Below are positions 17,273 through 27,382 of a stretch of 64,000 nucleotides of DNA, in pieces. Positions within the stretch are counted from its first letter, which is position 1. Each line of letters starts with the position of its first letter. The DNA lies in the NCBI RefSeq assembly GCF_022878925.1, contig NZ_CP084626.1, forward strand, positions 806,001 through 870,000, written 5' to 3'. Origin of the DNA: Caballeronia sp. TF1N1 (GTDB lineage: Bacteria > Pseudomonadota > Gammaproteobacteria > Burkholderiales > Burkholderiaceae). The notes beneath the pieces were generated by a model, which was given only the letters and a program-made list of their open reading frames with translations, made no database searches and was not told where the DNA came from. The position numbers and the translations under genes were made by a program.

Positions 17273-18285
17273 GTCGCGCTGGCACTTTCCTGCTGTCGGC
17301 CGGCGTGGTTCTGTTCGTCGCGCTGCTCGGCTGGCAAGGCTTCGGCTCCGTGGCCTCGACGCTCGCCGCGGCGGGCTGGGGACTCGTCGCCGTCGCGGCG
17401 TTCCATTTCGTGCCGCTTTTCATTGATGCAATCGCTATCAGCACTCTCTTCTCGAACAAGGAACGCGACGTCTCCTTGCGCGATGCCTTGCTCGCGCGCT
17501 GGACGGGTGAATCGGTCAACAGCCTGATGCCCGCCGGGCAGATCGGCGGACCGATGCTCATGGTCCGCTATCTCACGCAGCGCGGCATGCGCGCCCGCGA
17601 CGCCGCCGCGGTCATTACCGTCAGCACAACCATGCAGACGGTCGCGCAATTGCTTTTCGCGCTGGTCGGCGTCGTGCTCCTCACCGGTTACGCGACGGGC
17701 GGCTCCGCTTCCACCGTACGGATCGCGGTGCTCGCGGTCATCGGCGTGATCGGCGCGATGATTCTCGGTTTCTATCTGGCGCAGCGGCGCGGTCTCTTCG
17801 GTCGCGCCATGCGCTTCGCCTCCGGCATCGCGGCGCGCTTCTCGAAGAAGCACGACTGGTCCTCGCTCGTCACACGCGCCGAAGCGGTCGATACCGCCGT
17901 CCACGAGATGTATCGCGAACGCGGCAAGGTGGCGGCGAGCTTCGGCCTGAGCCTCGTCGGCTGGGTGGTTGGCACGGGCGAAGTGTGGCTCGCCCTGAGT
18001 CTGCTCGGGCACCCGGTCGGCTGGACCGAAGCGCTGCTGCTCGAAAGTCTCGGCCAGGCCATTCGCGGCGCGGCGTTCGCCATTCCCGGTTCGCTCGGCG
18101 TGCAGGAAGGCGGCTATCTGCTGCTCGCACGTCTGGTCGGCCTGCCGCCCGAAGCGGCGCTCGCGCTGTCGCTTGTGAAACGTGCGCGCGAGTTGCTGCT
18201 TGGCGTGCCGGGCATCGTCTATCTGCATTTCGTTGAAAAAGGCTGGCAGCGCCGCCGTCTCGCGCGTGTGCCGGAAATCGACTGA
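17269..18285 (+). CDS. Flippase-like integral membrane protein (UPF0104 / HpnL-like)
   Basis: 338 residues with seven or more hydrophobic helices. The segments ESVNSLMPAGQIGGP and IPGSLGVQEGGYLLL are characteristic of the lysylphosphatidylglycerol synthase transmembrane region/UPF0104 family, which includes HpnL. It has no catalytic synthase domain. The gene overlaps the oxygenase stop by four bases. In this operon it is a candidate for moving the finished phosphonolipid across the inner membrane; that role is inferred from family and context. Confidence 0.8.
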   Translation: MSRAGTFLLSAGVVLFVALLGWQGFGSVASTLAAAGWGLVAVAAFHFVPLFIDAIAISTLFSNKERDVSLRDALLARWTGESVNSLMPAGQIGGPMLMVRYLTQRGMRARDAAAVITVSTTMQTVAQLLFALVGVVLLTGYATGGSASTVRIAVLAVIGVIGAMILGFYLAQRRGLFGRAMRFASGIAARFSKKHDWSSLVTRAEAVDTAVHEMYRERGKVAASFGLSLVGWVVGTGEVWLALSLLGHPVGWTEALLLESLGQAIRGAAFAIPGSLGVQEGGYLLLARLVGLPPEAALALSLVKRARELLLGVPGIVYLHFVEKGWQRRRLARVPEID

Positions 18286-18309
18286 ACCACCCTCGAAGGG
18301 AATCACACC

Positions 18310-19083
18310 ATGCGCGCAATTATCCTTGCGGCCGGGATGGGCTTGCGCCTCGTGCAGCCCGAAGGCCAGCAAAAGCCGAAGTGTCTCTTGCGTTTCGGCG
18401 ACGCGTCGCTCCTTGAGCGCCATCTGCACTTGCTGAAGGCAGCCGGTGTCGATGAAGTCGTCTTCGTGACGGGCTTCAAGCACGAACAGATCGAAGCGGA
18501 ACTGGCGGGCATCGACTGGAAGCCCAAGACGGAAACGGTGATCAACGCCGACTTCTCGCTTGGCAGCGTGCTCTCCGTGCATACCGCGCGCGACGCCATG
18601 ACACGCGGCGGCGATGTCCTCCTGATGGACGCCGACGTGCTCTACGACGAACGCATTCTCGCGCCGCTGGTGGCGGGCGGCTCGGCGAACCGTCTTTTGA
18701 TCGACCGCGACTTCGAAGCCGGCGACGAGCCGGTGAAGCTGTGCGTGGCGCACGGCGTGCCGGTCGAACTGCGCAAGCAAGTGGCGGCGGGCTTGGATTA
18801 CGACACGATCGGCGAATCGGTGGGATTCTTTCGCTTCGATCAGAAGACGGCGCAGCGCCTGGCCGAAATCGTCGCGGATTATGTGGAAACCGGCCGCGCG
18901 AACTTGCCGCATGAAGAAGCGGTGCGCGACCTGTTGCTGGAAAAGCGCCACGCGTTCGATATCGCCGATGTCACCGGCGCACCGTGGATCGAAATCGACT
19001 TTCAAAACGACGTGACGCGCGCGGCTCTCGACGTGCTGCCGCAATTGAACGCCCTCAGTCAGTTTGCCGGAGCCCTGAAATGA
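18310..19083 (+). CDS. Nucleotidyltransferase family protein (probable phosphonate cytidylyltransferase)
   Basis: 257 residues. The N-terminal [11 protein letters not shown] followed by [10 protein letters not shown] is the nucleotide-binding loop and lysine motif of sugar-phosphate and choline-phosphate cytidylyltransferase-like enzymes. [10 protein letters not shown] supplies the metal-binding aspartates. AAGGGAA lies seven bases before the ATG. It is co-transcribed with PEP mutase, and its stop overlaps that start. PntC-type enzymes activate 2-aminoethylphosphonate with CTP, and this protein is the better conserved of two nucleotidyltransferase domains in the operon. The nucleotide used is inferred. 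Confidence 0.85.
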   Translation: MRAIILAAGMGLRLVQPEGQQKPKCLLRFGDASLLERHLHLLKAAGVDEVVFVTGFKHEQIEAELAGIDWKPKTETVINADFSLGSVLSVHTARDAMTRGGDVLLMDADVLYDERILAPLVAGGSANRLLIDRDFEAGDEPVKLCVAHGVPVELRKQVAAGLDYDTIGESVGFFRFDQKTAQRLAEIVADYVETGRANLPHEEAVRDLLLEKRHAFDIADVTGAPWIEIDFQNDVTRAALDVLPQLNALSQFAGALK

Positions 19084-20768
19084 ACGCACCCTCGCAACTT
19101 CCCGTCGGTTTTTCGCGCACGCTGCGCCTGCGCGAGATGCTGCAAAGCAATCGCCTCGAATTCCTGATGGAGGCGCACAACGGCATTTCCGCGCGCATCG
19201 CCAAGGAAGCGGGCTTCAAGGCGATCTGGGGCTCGGGCCTGTCGATCTCCGCGCAGTTCGGCGTGCGCGACAACAACGAAGCAAGCTGGACGCAGGTCGT
19301 CGACAACCTTGAATTCATGGCGGACGCCAGCGACTTGCCCATTCTCCTCGACGGCGACACCGGCTACGGCAACTTCAACAACGTGCGCCGGCTCGTCAAG
19401 AAGCTGGAGCAGCGTGGCATCGCGGGCGTGTGTATCGAAGACAAGCAGTTTCCGAAGACCAACAGCTTCATCAACGGCGAAGCGCAGCCGCTCGCCGATA
19501 TCGACGAATTCTGCGGCAAGATCAAAGCCGGCAAGGACTCGCAGAGCGACCCGAACTTCTCCATCGTCGCGCGCGTGGAAGCGCTGATCGCGGGCTGGGG
19601 CATGGAAGAAGCGTTGAAGCGCGCCGAGGCGTATCGCCAGGCGGGCGCGGACGCCATCCTGATTCACAGCAAGCTCTCGAAGCCCGACGAAATCCTGACC
19701 TTCGCGCGCGAATGGGCCGGGCGCGGGCCGCTCGTCATCGTGCCGACGAAGTACTACAGCACGCCGACCGATGTGTTCCGTCAGGCAGGCATCAGCACGG
19801 TGATCTGGGCGAATCATCTGATTCGCGGCGCGGTCTCGGCCATGCAGGCCATCGCGAAGGAAATCCACGATAGCGAGACGCTCATCAACGTGGAAGACCG
19901 CATTGCGTCGGTCAACGAAATTTTCCGTCTGCAGGATGCCGACGAATACTCGGCCGCCGAGAACATCTATCTGAGTTCGGCCAACGCGCAACGCAGCGCC
20001 GTGGTGCTGGCGGCAAGCCGCGGCGCGGGCCTCGAAGCACTGACCGCCGAGCGTCCGAAAGTCATGCTGCCGGTCGCGGGCAAGCCGCTCTTGCGCCATC
20101 TGGCCGAGGCGTTCAAGAAGGAAGGCATCAACGACATCACGGTGGTCGGCGGTTATCGCGCCGATGCGATCGATGCGTCCGGTATCCGTCTCGTCGTCAA
20201 CGCGGAGCACGAGACGACGGGCGAGTTGGCATCGCTCGCGTGTGCCGTGAAGCATATGAGCGGCGACACCGTGCTTTCGTACGGCGATCTTTTGTTCCGC
20301 AGCTATATCCTGCGCGATCTGGTGGAATCGGATAGCGACTTCTGCGTAGTGGTGGATTCGTCGCAGGCGCCGCAAGCGGGCGCGAGCGGCACCGACTTCG
20401 CGTATTGCTCGCACGCCGACGACCGCTCGCTCTTCGGCCAGAAAGTCTGGCTGCAAAGCGTGGTCGGCGCGGGCCAGAACCTGACCGATGGCCGCGCACC
20501 GCAAGGCCGCTGGATCGGCCTCATCAACGTGCGCGCCAACGCGCGAGAAGCATTGCAAACCACGCTCAAGCAATTGCAGCAACGCGCCGACTTCGACAAG
20601 CTCGACATGGCCGCGCTGCTCAATGCACTGGTCGCGGCGGGCAAGAAGGTCGAAGTGCAATACGTGCACGGCCACTGGCGCGGCGTGAACGACCTCGACG
20701 ACTTCCGTCGCGCCGGCGATTTCGCGCACGGTCAAATGCCGGTCGGCACGGAGAACGAGCGTGATTGA
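19080..20768 (+). CDS. pepM: Phosphoenolpyruvate mutase fused to a nucleotidyltransferase domain
   Basis: 562 residues. Residues 1-300 are PEP mutase of the isocitrate lyase superfamily, with the diagnostic [10 protein letters not shown] at 120-129 and the metal site DGDTGYGN. It converts PEP to phosphonopyruvate, the entry step to C-P compounds. Residues about 305-562 are a second nucleotidyltransferase domain ([16 protein letters not shown]). Its glycine-rich loop reads [11 protein letters not shown] instead of LAAGxGxRL, so glycine and arginine positions differ from the norm. The start at 19080 overlaps the previous stop. The last codons overlap the decarboxylase start by eight bases. Confidence 0.93.
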   Translation: MNAPSQLPVGFSRTLRLREMLQSNRLEFLMEAHNGISARIAKEAGFKAIWGSGLSISAQFGVRDNNEASWTQVVDNLEFMADASDLPILLDGDTGYGNFNNVRRLVKKLEQRGIAGVCIEDKQFPKTNSFINGEAQPLADIDEFCGKIKAGKDSQSDPNFSIVARVEALIAGWGMEEALKRAEAYRQAGADAILIHSKLSKPDEILTFAREWAGRGPLVIVPTKYYSTPTDVFRQAGISTVIWANHLIRGAVSAMQAIAKEIHDSETLINVEDRIASVNEIFRLQDADEYSAAENIYLSSANAQRSAVVLAASRGAGLEALTAERPKVMLPVAGKPLLRHLAEAFKKEGINDITVVGGYRADAIDASGIRLVVNAEHETTGELASLACAVKHMSGDTVLSYGDLLFRSYILRDLVESDSDFCVVVDSSQAPQAGASGTDFAYCSHADDRSLFGQKVWLQSVVGAGQNLTDGRAPQGRWIGLINVRANAREALQTTLKQLQQRADFDKLDMAALLNALVAAGKKVEVQYVHGHWRGVNDLDDFRRAGDFAHGQMPVGTENERD

Positions 20769-21918
20769 AGCTGCCGGGTTCGTCGAAGCGGCGCGCACGC
20801 GTGGCTTCGACTGGTACGCGGGCGTGCCTTGCTCGTATCTCACGCCGTTCATCAACTACGTGCTGCAGGACGACTCGCTGCATTACGTCTCGGCGGCGAA
20901 TGAAGGCGACGCCGTCGCGCTGATCGCGGGCGTCGCGCTCGGCGGCGCGGGCAAACGTCGCGGCATCGCCATGATGCAGAACTCCGGCTTGGGCAATGCG
21001 GTGAGTCCCCTGACGTCGCTCACGTGGACGTTTCGCCTGCCGCAGTTGCTGATCGTGACGTGGCGCGGCCAGCCAGGCGTCGCCGATGAGCCGCAACACG
21101 CGCTCATGGGTCCCGTGACGCCGCAGATGCTCGAAACGATGGAGATTCCGTGGGAACTGTTTCCGACGGAAAGCGAAGCCATCGGTCCGGCGCTCGACCG
21201 CGCGACGGCGTATATGGACAAGACGGGCCGCCCGTATGCGCTCGTCATGCAAAAGGGCAGCGTCGCGCCTTTCGAGCTCAAGAAGACCGGCTTGTCGGGC
21301 GTCAAGTCGAACGCCACGCCTGCCGCCGTGCAGCGCTTCGAAGGCGAGCGCGTGACGCGTCATGCGGCGCTCGAACGCGTGATCGCGAACACGCCTGCCG
21401 GCGAAACGGTCGTGCTGGCATCGACGGGATTTTGCGGCCGCGAACTCTATGCAATCGATGACCGCGCGAACCAGCTCTATCTCGTCGGCTCGATGGGCTG
21501 CGTCACGCCGATGGCGCTCGGCCTCGCGCTGTCGCGCCCGGACCTGACCGTGGTCGCGCTCGACGGCGACGGCGCCGCGCTCATGCGCATGGGCGTGTTC
21601 GCCACGCTCGGCGCTTACGGGCCGCCGAACCTCGTGCACTTGCTGCTCGACAACGGCGCACACGAATCCACCGGCGGTCAGGCGACGGTTTCGCGCGGTG
21701 TCGATTTCGCGTCGATCGCTTCCGCCTGCGGCTACACGCTCGCGCTCGATGGCGACGACATCGGCGTGATCGACCGCCTGCTGCAAGCGCGCGACGTGAA
21801 TGGCGCGCGCTTTGCCCGGCTGTCGATTCGCGCCGGCACGCCGGGCGACTTGCCGCGTCCGAAGATCACGCCCGAAGACGTGCGCGCGCGTCTGCAACGA
21901 CACATTGGAGACCGCTGA
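20761..21918 (+). CDS. ppd: Phosphonopyruvate decarboxylase
   Basis: 385 residues from a GTG start. The thiamine diphosphate motif is [10 protein letters not shown], with the matching asparagine region [14 protein letters not shown]. The N-terminal half has [17 protein letters not shown] and [13 protein letters not shown], typical of the sulfopyruvate/phosphonopyruvate decarboxylase subfamily. It converts phosphonopyruvate to phosphonoacetaldehyde, pulling the unfavourable PEP mutase equilibrium forward. Overlaps on both sides (8 bases with pepM, TGATG with phnW) show tight translational coupling. Confidence 0.93.
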   Translation: MIEAAGFVEAARTRGFDWYAGVPCSYLTPFINYVLQDDSLHYVSAANEGDAVALIAGVALGGAGKRRGIAMMQNSGLGNAVSPLTSLTWTFRLPQLLIVTWRGQPGVADEPQHALMGPVTPQMLETMEIPWELFPTESEAIGPALDRATAYMDKTGRPYALVMQKGSVAPFELKKTGLSGVKSNATPAAVQRFEGERVTRHAALERVIANTPAGETVVLASTGFCGRELYAIDDRANQLYLVGSMGCVTPMALGLALSRPDLTVVALDGDGAALMRMGVFATLGAYGPPNLVHLLLDNGAHESTGGQATVSRGVDFASIASACGYTLALDGDDIGVIDRLLQARDVNGARFARLSIRAGTPGDLPRPKITPEDVRARLQRHIGDR

Positions 21919-22976
21919 TGCTGCTGCTCAATCCTGGTCCCGTCACGCTGTCCGAACGCGTGCGCAAGAGCCTTTTACAGACCGACTTGTGCCATCGCGA
22001 GCCGGAGTTCTTCGACCTTCAGGACGAAGCGCGCAAGCGTCTCGTCGCCGCTTACGAACTCGATCCCGCGAAGTGGAGCGCCGTGTTGATGACCGGTTCG
22101 GGCACGGCGGCCGTCGAGAGCATGATTGCGGGCATCGTGCCGGAAGGCGGGCGGCTTCTGATCGTCGAGAACGGCGTGTATGGCGAGCGCATCGCGCAGA
22201 TCGCGAAGCAGTACCGCATCGACCATGAAGTCGTGAAATACGAGTGGATGCAGGCGCCGGATACCGATGCGATCATCGCGCGTCTCGATGGCTTCTCGCA
22301 TGTCGCGATCATCCATCACGAGACCACGACGGGGCGCCTGAACCCGCTCGACACGCTGTCACGCGCGTGCGCCGAACGCGGCATCGGGTTGCTCGTCGAC
22401 GCCGTCAGCAGCTTCGGCGCCGAGGCGATCGACTTCGACGGCGGCGGCATCGTCGCGGTGGCGGCGACAGCCAACAAATGCCTGCACGGCGTGCCGGGCG
22501 CGGCGTTCGTCATCGCGCGGCGCGATGCCTTGCAGAACGCCGCGAGCCGCACGTACTACCTTGGCATCGCGCGTCTGGCCAAACTGCAGGACGAGCGCAA
22601 TACGCCGTTCACGCCATCGGTGCATGCGTATTACGCCCTCGTCGAAGCACTGCGCGAGTTCGAGGAAGAAGGCGGCTGGCGCGCGCGGCATCGGCGTTAT
22701 GCGACGCTCGCCGAGCAGGTGCGCGCGGGTTTGGCTGCGCTCGGCATCGAGAGCGCGTTGCCGGCGCAGGAGTCGTCGGTGGTATTGCGGGCGTATCGCC
22801 TGCCTGCTGGCGTGAATTACGAGAAGCTGCACGACGCGTTGAAGGCGAAAGGTTTCGTCATCTACGCAGGGCAGGGCGGCTTGTCGAAGGAACTATTCCG
22901 TATCTCGACGATGGGCGCGCTGGATTCAAACGACATGCAGCGCCTGCTTTCGTCGGTCGCGGAATTGCTGCGCTAG
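21918..22976 (+). CDS. phnW: 2-aminoethylphosphonate:pyruvate aminotransferase-type enzyme
   Basis: 352 residues, fold-type I PLP aminotransferase. NPGPVTLSERVR at the start and TGSGTAAVES are typical of PhnW. The PLP lysine lies in TANKCLHGVPG. In this operon the biosynthetic direction is expected: amination of phosphonoacetaldehyde to 2-aminoethylphosphonate. There is no phosphonatase (phnX) or C-P lyase gene nearby, which argues against a degradative role. It ends the operon, and its stop overlaps that of the convergent gene on the other strand. Confidence 0.92.
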   Translation: MLLLNPGPVTLSERVRKSLLQTDLCHREPEFFDLQDEARKRLVAAYELDPAKWSAVLMTGSGTAAVESMIAGIVPEGGRLLIVENGVYGERIAQIAKQYRIDHEVVKYEWMQAPDTDAIIARLDGFSHVAIIHHETTTGRLNPLDTLSRACAERGIGLLVDAVSSFGAEAIDFDGGGIVAVAATANKCLHGVPGAAFVIARRDALQNAASRTYYLGIARLAKLQDERNTPFTPSVHAYYALVEALREFEEEGGWRARHRRYATLAEQVRAGLAALGIESALPAQESSVVLRAYRLPAGVNYEKLHDALKAKGFVIYAGQGGLSKELFRISTMGALDSNDMQRLLSSVAELLR

Positions 22977-23431
22977 GAACGCTTGCAAAAAATCGCCGTG
23001 ATGAAGGGCGCGACGTGGTGCACGACCGCGTCGCTGCCCGCATCGCGCACCTTCTTCAGCACTTCGTCGTCGCCGCCCCAGACGACGGCGCCGTAGGATG
23101 AATCGCCGATCGGGTCGCCCTTGCCTTCCTTGAAGATCGGATCGTTCTTCTGATATCCCACCACCGCGTAAATCTTGAATCCGTAAGCCGTGAGATTCAC
23201 GCCCTTGACCGGCCGGAACGCGTTGATCGAATTCGGCTCGACGCGCATGGGCTTGGTTTCGATGAGATTGGTTTCCAGGAGCGGCGCGATGAAATCATGC
23301 GCGTTGGAATGGCAGTCGAGCGGGCCTTCGATTCCAAAAGCCTGACAGAGCGCAGGCAGCGCGAGCAATGAAACGAGAGCGGTCTTGACGGCGATGCGGG
23401 AAGTGCGCGCGGTGTGCTTCATGGAGGCCAT
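22973..23431 (-). CDS. Exported protein of unknown function
   Basis: 152 residues. The N-terminus is a clear Sec signal (basic n-region KHTARTSR, hydrophobic ALVSLLALPAL, likely cleavage after CQA). The mature part of about 120 residues has two cysteines, and no family was recognised. Two ATGs, at 23431 and 23422, could start it, and neither has a good ribosome site. It is convergent with phnW, the stops overlap, and no shared terminator was seen. It may be unrelated to the phosphonate operon. Confidence 0.65.
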   Translation of the reverse strand: MASMKHTARTSRIAVKTALVSLLALPALCQAFGIEGPLDCHSNAHDFIAPLLETNLIETKPMRVEPNSINAFRPVKGVNLTAYGFKIYAVVGYQKNDPIFKEGKGDPIGDSSYGAVVWGGDDEVLKKVRDAGSDAVVHHVAPFITAIFCKRS

Positions 23432-23506
23432 TGCGAACGAATGGTTGAACGCGGAGGCTCCACTTTATCCGCTATGCACACGCCATGCTCGAATGGCGTC
23501 CATCGT

Positions 23507-23553
23507 TCTAAAAAGAAACGGGCTACTGGCTGCCGGTTGGCAATCAGTAACCC
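23507..23553 (-). terminator. Terminator of the purine operon
   Basis: On the minus strand a 9-base stem with one mismatch (GGGTTACTG/CAGTAGCCC) is followed by GTTTCTTTTTA, about 34 bases after the guaD stop. This is a good intrinsic terminator for the leftward operon. Confidence 0.7.
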
Positions 23554-23586
23554 GAACTTCGCGGAACTACGCAGCGTAATGTTCGA

Positions 23587-24915
23587 CTACGCCGCCAGTT
23601 CCAGCGCCGCCGTCTGCCGACGCTCGCGCGAATGCACGCGCTTGCCGGCCGCATACGTCTCGTACACCGCACGATCGTCGCCGAGAAGCGCGAACGCGAA
23701 CAGCAGTTCCTCAAGCGTATTCACGCGCTGCGTGCGGCGTGCGAGCAGCGGCGTCGCAGCCGGGTCGAGTACGACGAAATCCGCTTCGCTGCCGGGCGCG
23801 AGCGTGCCGATCTTGTCGTCGAGTTCGAGCACTTGCGCCGCGCCCGTCGTCGCGAGCCAGAACATGCGCGTCGCCGTCAGATGATGCCCCGTCAGACGCG
23901 CGACCTTGTGCGCTTCGTTCATGGTCTGCAGCATGGAGAACGAGGTGCCGCCGCCGACGTCCGTTGCGAGCGCAACCGGCATGTTCGAGGCGCCGGCCTT
24001 GTCGAAGTCGAAGAGGCCGCTGCCGAGAAACAGGTTCGACGTGGGACAGTGTGACGCCACCGCGCCCGTTTCGGCCATGCGCTGACGGTCGGCATCGTCG
24101 AGATAGATGCAGTGGCCGTACACCGCGCGGCGTCGCAACAGACCGTAGTGATCGTAAATGTCGAGATAGCTACGGTGTCCCGGAAACAGGCTCTCGACCC
24201 ACTTGATCTCGTCGGTGTTCTCCGCCACGTGACTCTGGATGAACACGTCCCGATGCTTCTGCGCGAGCACGCCGCAGGCTTCGAGCTGCGCTTCCGTCGA
24301 GGTCGGCGCGAAGCGCGGCGTGAGCGCATATTGCTGGCGCCCGCGGCCATGCCAGCGCCCGATCAGTTCGTCGCTGTCGTCGTAGCCCGACTGCGCGGTG
24401 TCGCGCAGGAACTCGGGACAATTGCGGTCCATCAGCACCTTGCCCGCGACCATGCGCAGGTTGCGCGCTTCGCTTTCGGTGAAGAAGGCATCGGCGGATT
24501 GCTTGTGGACCGTGCAATAAACGAGCGCGGTGGTCGTGCCGCTGGCCAGCAGTTCGTCGATGAAGAAGCTCGCCGTTTCGCGCGCGACCGCCGGATTCTC
24601 GAAGCCGCGTTCCGTCGGAAACGTGTACGTGTTGAGCCACGGCAAGAGGCCCGGCGCGGGCGACGCGATCATGTCCGTCTGCGGATAGTGGATGTGCGAG
24701 TCGATGAAGCCCGGCACGATCAGCTTGTCGCGCAGCGTATGCACGGTGGCGTCCGCGGCGAGCTTGTCGCGCACCGACGCATACGAACCCGCCGCGACCA
24801 CCTTGCCATCTTCGACGATCAAGAGGCCATCGGCCTCATGGACCGCGCCGTCGGCGGCATGCGCGGGATCTTCCCGGAAGGTGAGCAGCTGGGCGCGGTA
24901 GGCGGTTTGAGTCAT
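23587..24915 (-). CDS. guaD: Guanine deaminase
   Basis: 442 residues, amidohydrolase superfamily. The metal-binding motif is PGFIDSHIHYPQTD. QSHVAENTDEIKW and YGHCIYLDD supply further ligands, and ATDVGGGTSFSML is the guanine deaminase signature near the end. It hydrolyses guanine to xanthine and ammonia, feeding xanthine to the dehydrogenase encoded upstream in the same operon. It is the last gene of xdhA-xdhB-xdhC-add-permease-guaD, 28 bases after the permease, and is followed by a terminator. Confidence 0.95.
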   Translation of the reverse strand: MTQTAYRAQLLTFREDPAHAADGAVHEADGLLIVEDGKVVAAGSYASVRDKLAADATVHTLRDKLIVPGFIDSHIHYPQTDMIASPAPGLLPWLNTYTFPTERGFENPAVARETASFFIDELLASGTTTALVYCTVHKQSADAFFTESEARNLRMVAGKVLMDRNCPEFLRDTAQSGYDDSDELIGRWHGRGRQQYALTPRFAPTSTEAQLEACGVLAQKHRDVFIQSHVAENTDEIKWVESLFPGHRSYLDIYDHYGLLRRRAVYGHCIYLDDADRQRMAETGAVASHCPTSNLFLGSGLFDFDKAGASNMPVALATDVGGGTSFSMLQTMNEAHKVARLTGHHLTATRMFWLATTGAAQVLELDDKIGTLAPGSEADFVVLDPAATPLLARRTQRVNTLEELLFAFALLGDDRAVYETYAAGKRVHSRERRQTAALELAA

Positions 24916-24943
24916 GATGCAACGTCTCCAATCTTCGTGGTTT

Positions 24944-26314
24944 TCAAAGCTGTGAAAGCAGCACTAACGAAAAGCCCGCGATGATCCACATCGCCGGCTT
25001 GATTTCCTTCGCGCGTCCTGTCGCCGACTTGAGCACGACGAACGCGAGAAAGCCATACGCGACACCGTCCGTGATCGAATACGTGAGCGGAATGAGGATC
25101 ATCGCGAGGAACGCGGGAATGGCTTCGTCGAAGCGCTGCCATTCGATCTTGGTGATGGCTTCCATCATGAACACGCCGACGAGCACCAGCGCGGGCGCGG
25201 TGGCGATGGCGGGCACGAGCGACAGAAGCGGCGAGAGAAACAGGAACGGCAGGAAGCACAGGCCCGCGACGACGGCGACGAGTCCCGTGCGCCCGCCCGC
25301 CGAAATGCCCGCCGCCGACTCGATATACGCGTTCGCCGGACTCGTGCCGAGCGGCGCGGAAACGAGCGCGGAGAAGGCGTCGACCATCATCGACTGGCGG
25401 ATGTTGCGCGGGTTGCCGTCCTTGTCGTAGAGCTTGCCGGCTTCGGAGATCGCCATGAAAGTGGAGAGCGCGTCGAAGAAGGAGGTGAACAGCATCACGA
25501 AGATGAACGGCCAGTAGGCCACCTTCAGCGCGCCGATCAAATCGAGCTGGCCGAGTGCGGAAAAGTCCGGCGCGGACACGAACCCGTTCCAGTTGACGAG
25601 CGTTTTCGTGGCGATGGCGGCGGGCCAGTAAGCGGTGCCGTCGCCCCAATAGCGGCCGATGGGAATCGCGATGATCGTCGTGAACACGATGCCGAGCATG
25701 AGCGCGCCGGTGGTCTTGCGCGCCACCAATATGGTCGTCACGGCAAGCCCGATCAGGAACGTGATGACCACCGGATTGAGCGATGCCGAATGCACGATGG
25801 TCACCGGATCGCCCACGACGAACTTCGCGTTCACGAGCCCGATGAGGCTGATGAACAAGCCGATGCCGCACGAAACCGCGTGCCGCAGATTGTCGGGAAT
25901 GGCATCGACCACGAGCTTGCGCGCGTTGAAGATCGCGAGCACCGCGAAGATCACGCCGGCCCAGAACACGCAGCCGAGCGCGGTCTGCCACGGCATCTTG
26001 CCGCCGTGAACCATGACGAACGCAAAGAGCGCGTTCATGCCCATGCCCGGCGCGACGAGCACCGGATTGCGCGCGTAAAGGCCCATCGCGCAACTGCCGA
26101 GAAAACTGACGATGACGGTGGCCGTGAGCGCCGCCGGAAACGGCACGCCCGCCTGCGAGAGAATGCCCGGATTGACGACGATGATGTACATCGCCGTGAG
26201 AAACGTCGTGATGCCCGCGACGACTTCGGTTTTGACGAGCGAGCCCGCCGCGCGCACGCCGAAGAAGCGTTCGAGCGCGGTGGCGTCGCGTTGAGTTGTT
26301 GCCGTGCTTTCCAT
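24944..26314 (-). CDS. NCS2 family purine permease (AzgA/GhxP type)
   Basis: 456 residues with about 12-14 hydrophobic segments. ARNPVLVAPGMGMNALFAF and FFDALSTFMAISE are conserved blocks of the COG2252 branch of NCS2 proton symporters, which import adenine, guanine or hypoxanthine. The gene lies between adenosine deaminase and guanine deaminase and starts three bases after add ends. It probably supplies the purine bases that the operon degrades. The choice between guanine and hypoxanthine is not visible. Confidence 0.92.
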   Translation of the reverse strand: MESTATTQRDATALERFFGVRAAGSLVKTEVVAGITTFLTAMYIIVVNPGILSQAGVPFPAALTATVIVSFLGSCAMGLYARNPVLVAPGMGMNALFAFVMVHGGKMPWQTALGCVFWAGVIFAVLAIFNARKLVVDAIPDNLRHAVSCGIGLFISLIGLVNAKFVVGDPVTIVHSASLNPVVITFLIGLAVTTILVARKTTGALMLGIVFTTIIAIPIGRYWGDGTAYWPAAIATKTLVNWNGFVSAPDFSALGQLDLIGALKVAYWPFIFVMLFTSFFDALSTFMAISEAGKLYDKDGNPRNIRQSMMVDAFSALVSAPLGTSPANAYIESAAGISAGGRTGLVAVVAGLCFLPFLFLSPLLSLVPAIATAPALVLVGVFMMEAITKIEWQRFDEAIPAFLAMILIPLTYSITDGVAYGFLAFVVLKSATGRAKEIKPAMWIIAGFSLVLLSQL

Positions 26315-26317
26315 TTC

Positions 26318-27340
26318 TTACTGCTTCCAGTGCGTGTCCAGGCGCGCGATCATCGCGGCGCGTTCTTCATCGGTGACGAACGAGGCTTCGAGGCTGTTGC
26401 GCAAGAGCGTGTAGACCTCGTGATCCGAGAGCTTCAGGGCATCGACGATGGCGAAATAGTTCGCGTTGACGTAGCCGCCGAAGTAGGCGGGATCGTCCGA
26501 ATTCACCATGACCGCGACGCCCTGATCGAGCAGGTCCTTGAGCGTGTGCTTCGCCATGTCGTCGAACACGCAGAGCTTGATGTTCGAGAGCGGGCAGACC
26601 GTGAGCGCAATGCGCGAGTCGGCGAGACGCGCGACGAGCGCCGCGTCTTCGATGCTGCGCACGCCGTGATCGACGCGATCCACCTTGAGCAGATCCAGCG
26701 CTTCATAGACATACGACGGCGGGCCTTCCTCGCCCGCGTGCGCGACGAGCTTGAGGCCGCGTTCGCGCGCCCTCGCGAACACGCGCTCGAACTTCGACGG
26801 CGGATGGCCGCGCTCCGACGAATCCAGCCCGACACCGATCAGCCGATGCGCGTACTGGTCGAACAGCGGCAACGCGGCATCGAAGGTGGCGAGCGCGTCT
26901 TCCTCGGAAAGATGGCGCAGGAAGCACAGGATGATCTTCGACGTGAGACCACGCTTTTCGCCTTCGGCGAGCGCGCGCTCGATACCGGCCACCGCCGTGT
27001 CGATGGAAACGCCGCGTTCGGTGTGCGTTTGCGGATCGAAGAAGATTTCCGTATGCGTGACGTGGTCCGCGAGCGCGCGCTCGACGTAGGCCATCGTCAT
27101 GTCGTAGAAGTCTTCCTCGTGCAGCAGCACGCTCGCGCCGGCGTAGTAGATGTCGAGGAACGACTGCAGATCGGTGAAGGCGTAGGCCGCGCGCAAGGCG
27201 TCGATGGAATCGTAGGCGAGCGTCACGCCGTTGCGTTTCGCCAGCGCGAAAATCAGCTCGGGTTCGAGCGATCCTTCGATATGGATATGCAACTCCGCCT
27301 TGGGCGCGCGCGCAATCTTGTCGGCGAGTGTGGGATTCAT
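26318..27340 (-). CDS. add: Adenosine (or adenine) deaminase
   Basis: 340 residues. The zinc motif is [32 protein letters not shown] and [12 protein letters not shown] follow in the usual order for the ADA superfamily. Many bacterial members with this [11 protein letters not shown] form act on adenine rather than adenosine, so the substrate is uncertain. The product, hypoxanthine or inosine, feeds the xanthine dehydrogenase in the same operon. It lies between xdhC and the permease. Confidence 0.9.
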   Translation of the reverse strand: MNPTLADKIARAPKAELHIHIEGSLEPELIFALAKRNGVTLAYDSIDALRAAYAFTDLQSFLDIYYAGASVLLHEEDFYDMTMAYVERALADHVTHTEIFFDPQTHTERGVSIDTAVAGIERALAEGEKRGLTSKIILCFLRHLSEEDALATFDAALPLFDQYAHRLIGVGLDSSERGHPPSKFERVFARARERGLKLVAHAGEEGPPSYVYEALDLLKVDRVDHGVRSIEDAALVARLADSRIALTVCPLSNIKLCVFDDMAKHTLKDLLDQGVAVMVNSDDPAYFGGYVNANYFAIVDALKLSDHEVYTLLRNSLEASFVTDEERAAMIARLDTHWKQ

Positions 27341-27382
27341 GGGCTTGTCTTTGTTGGGGCTGGGACTTCCGCCTGCGGCTAG

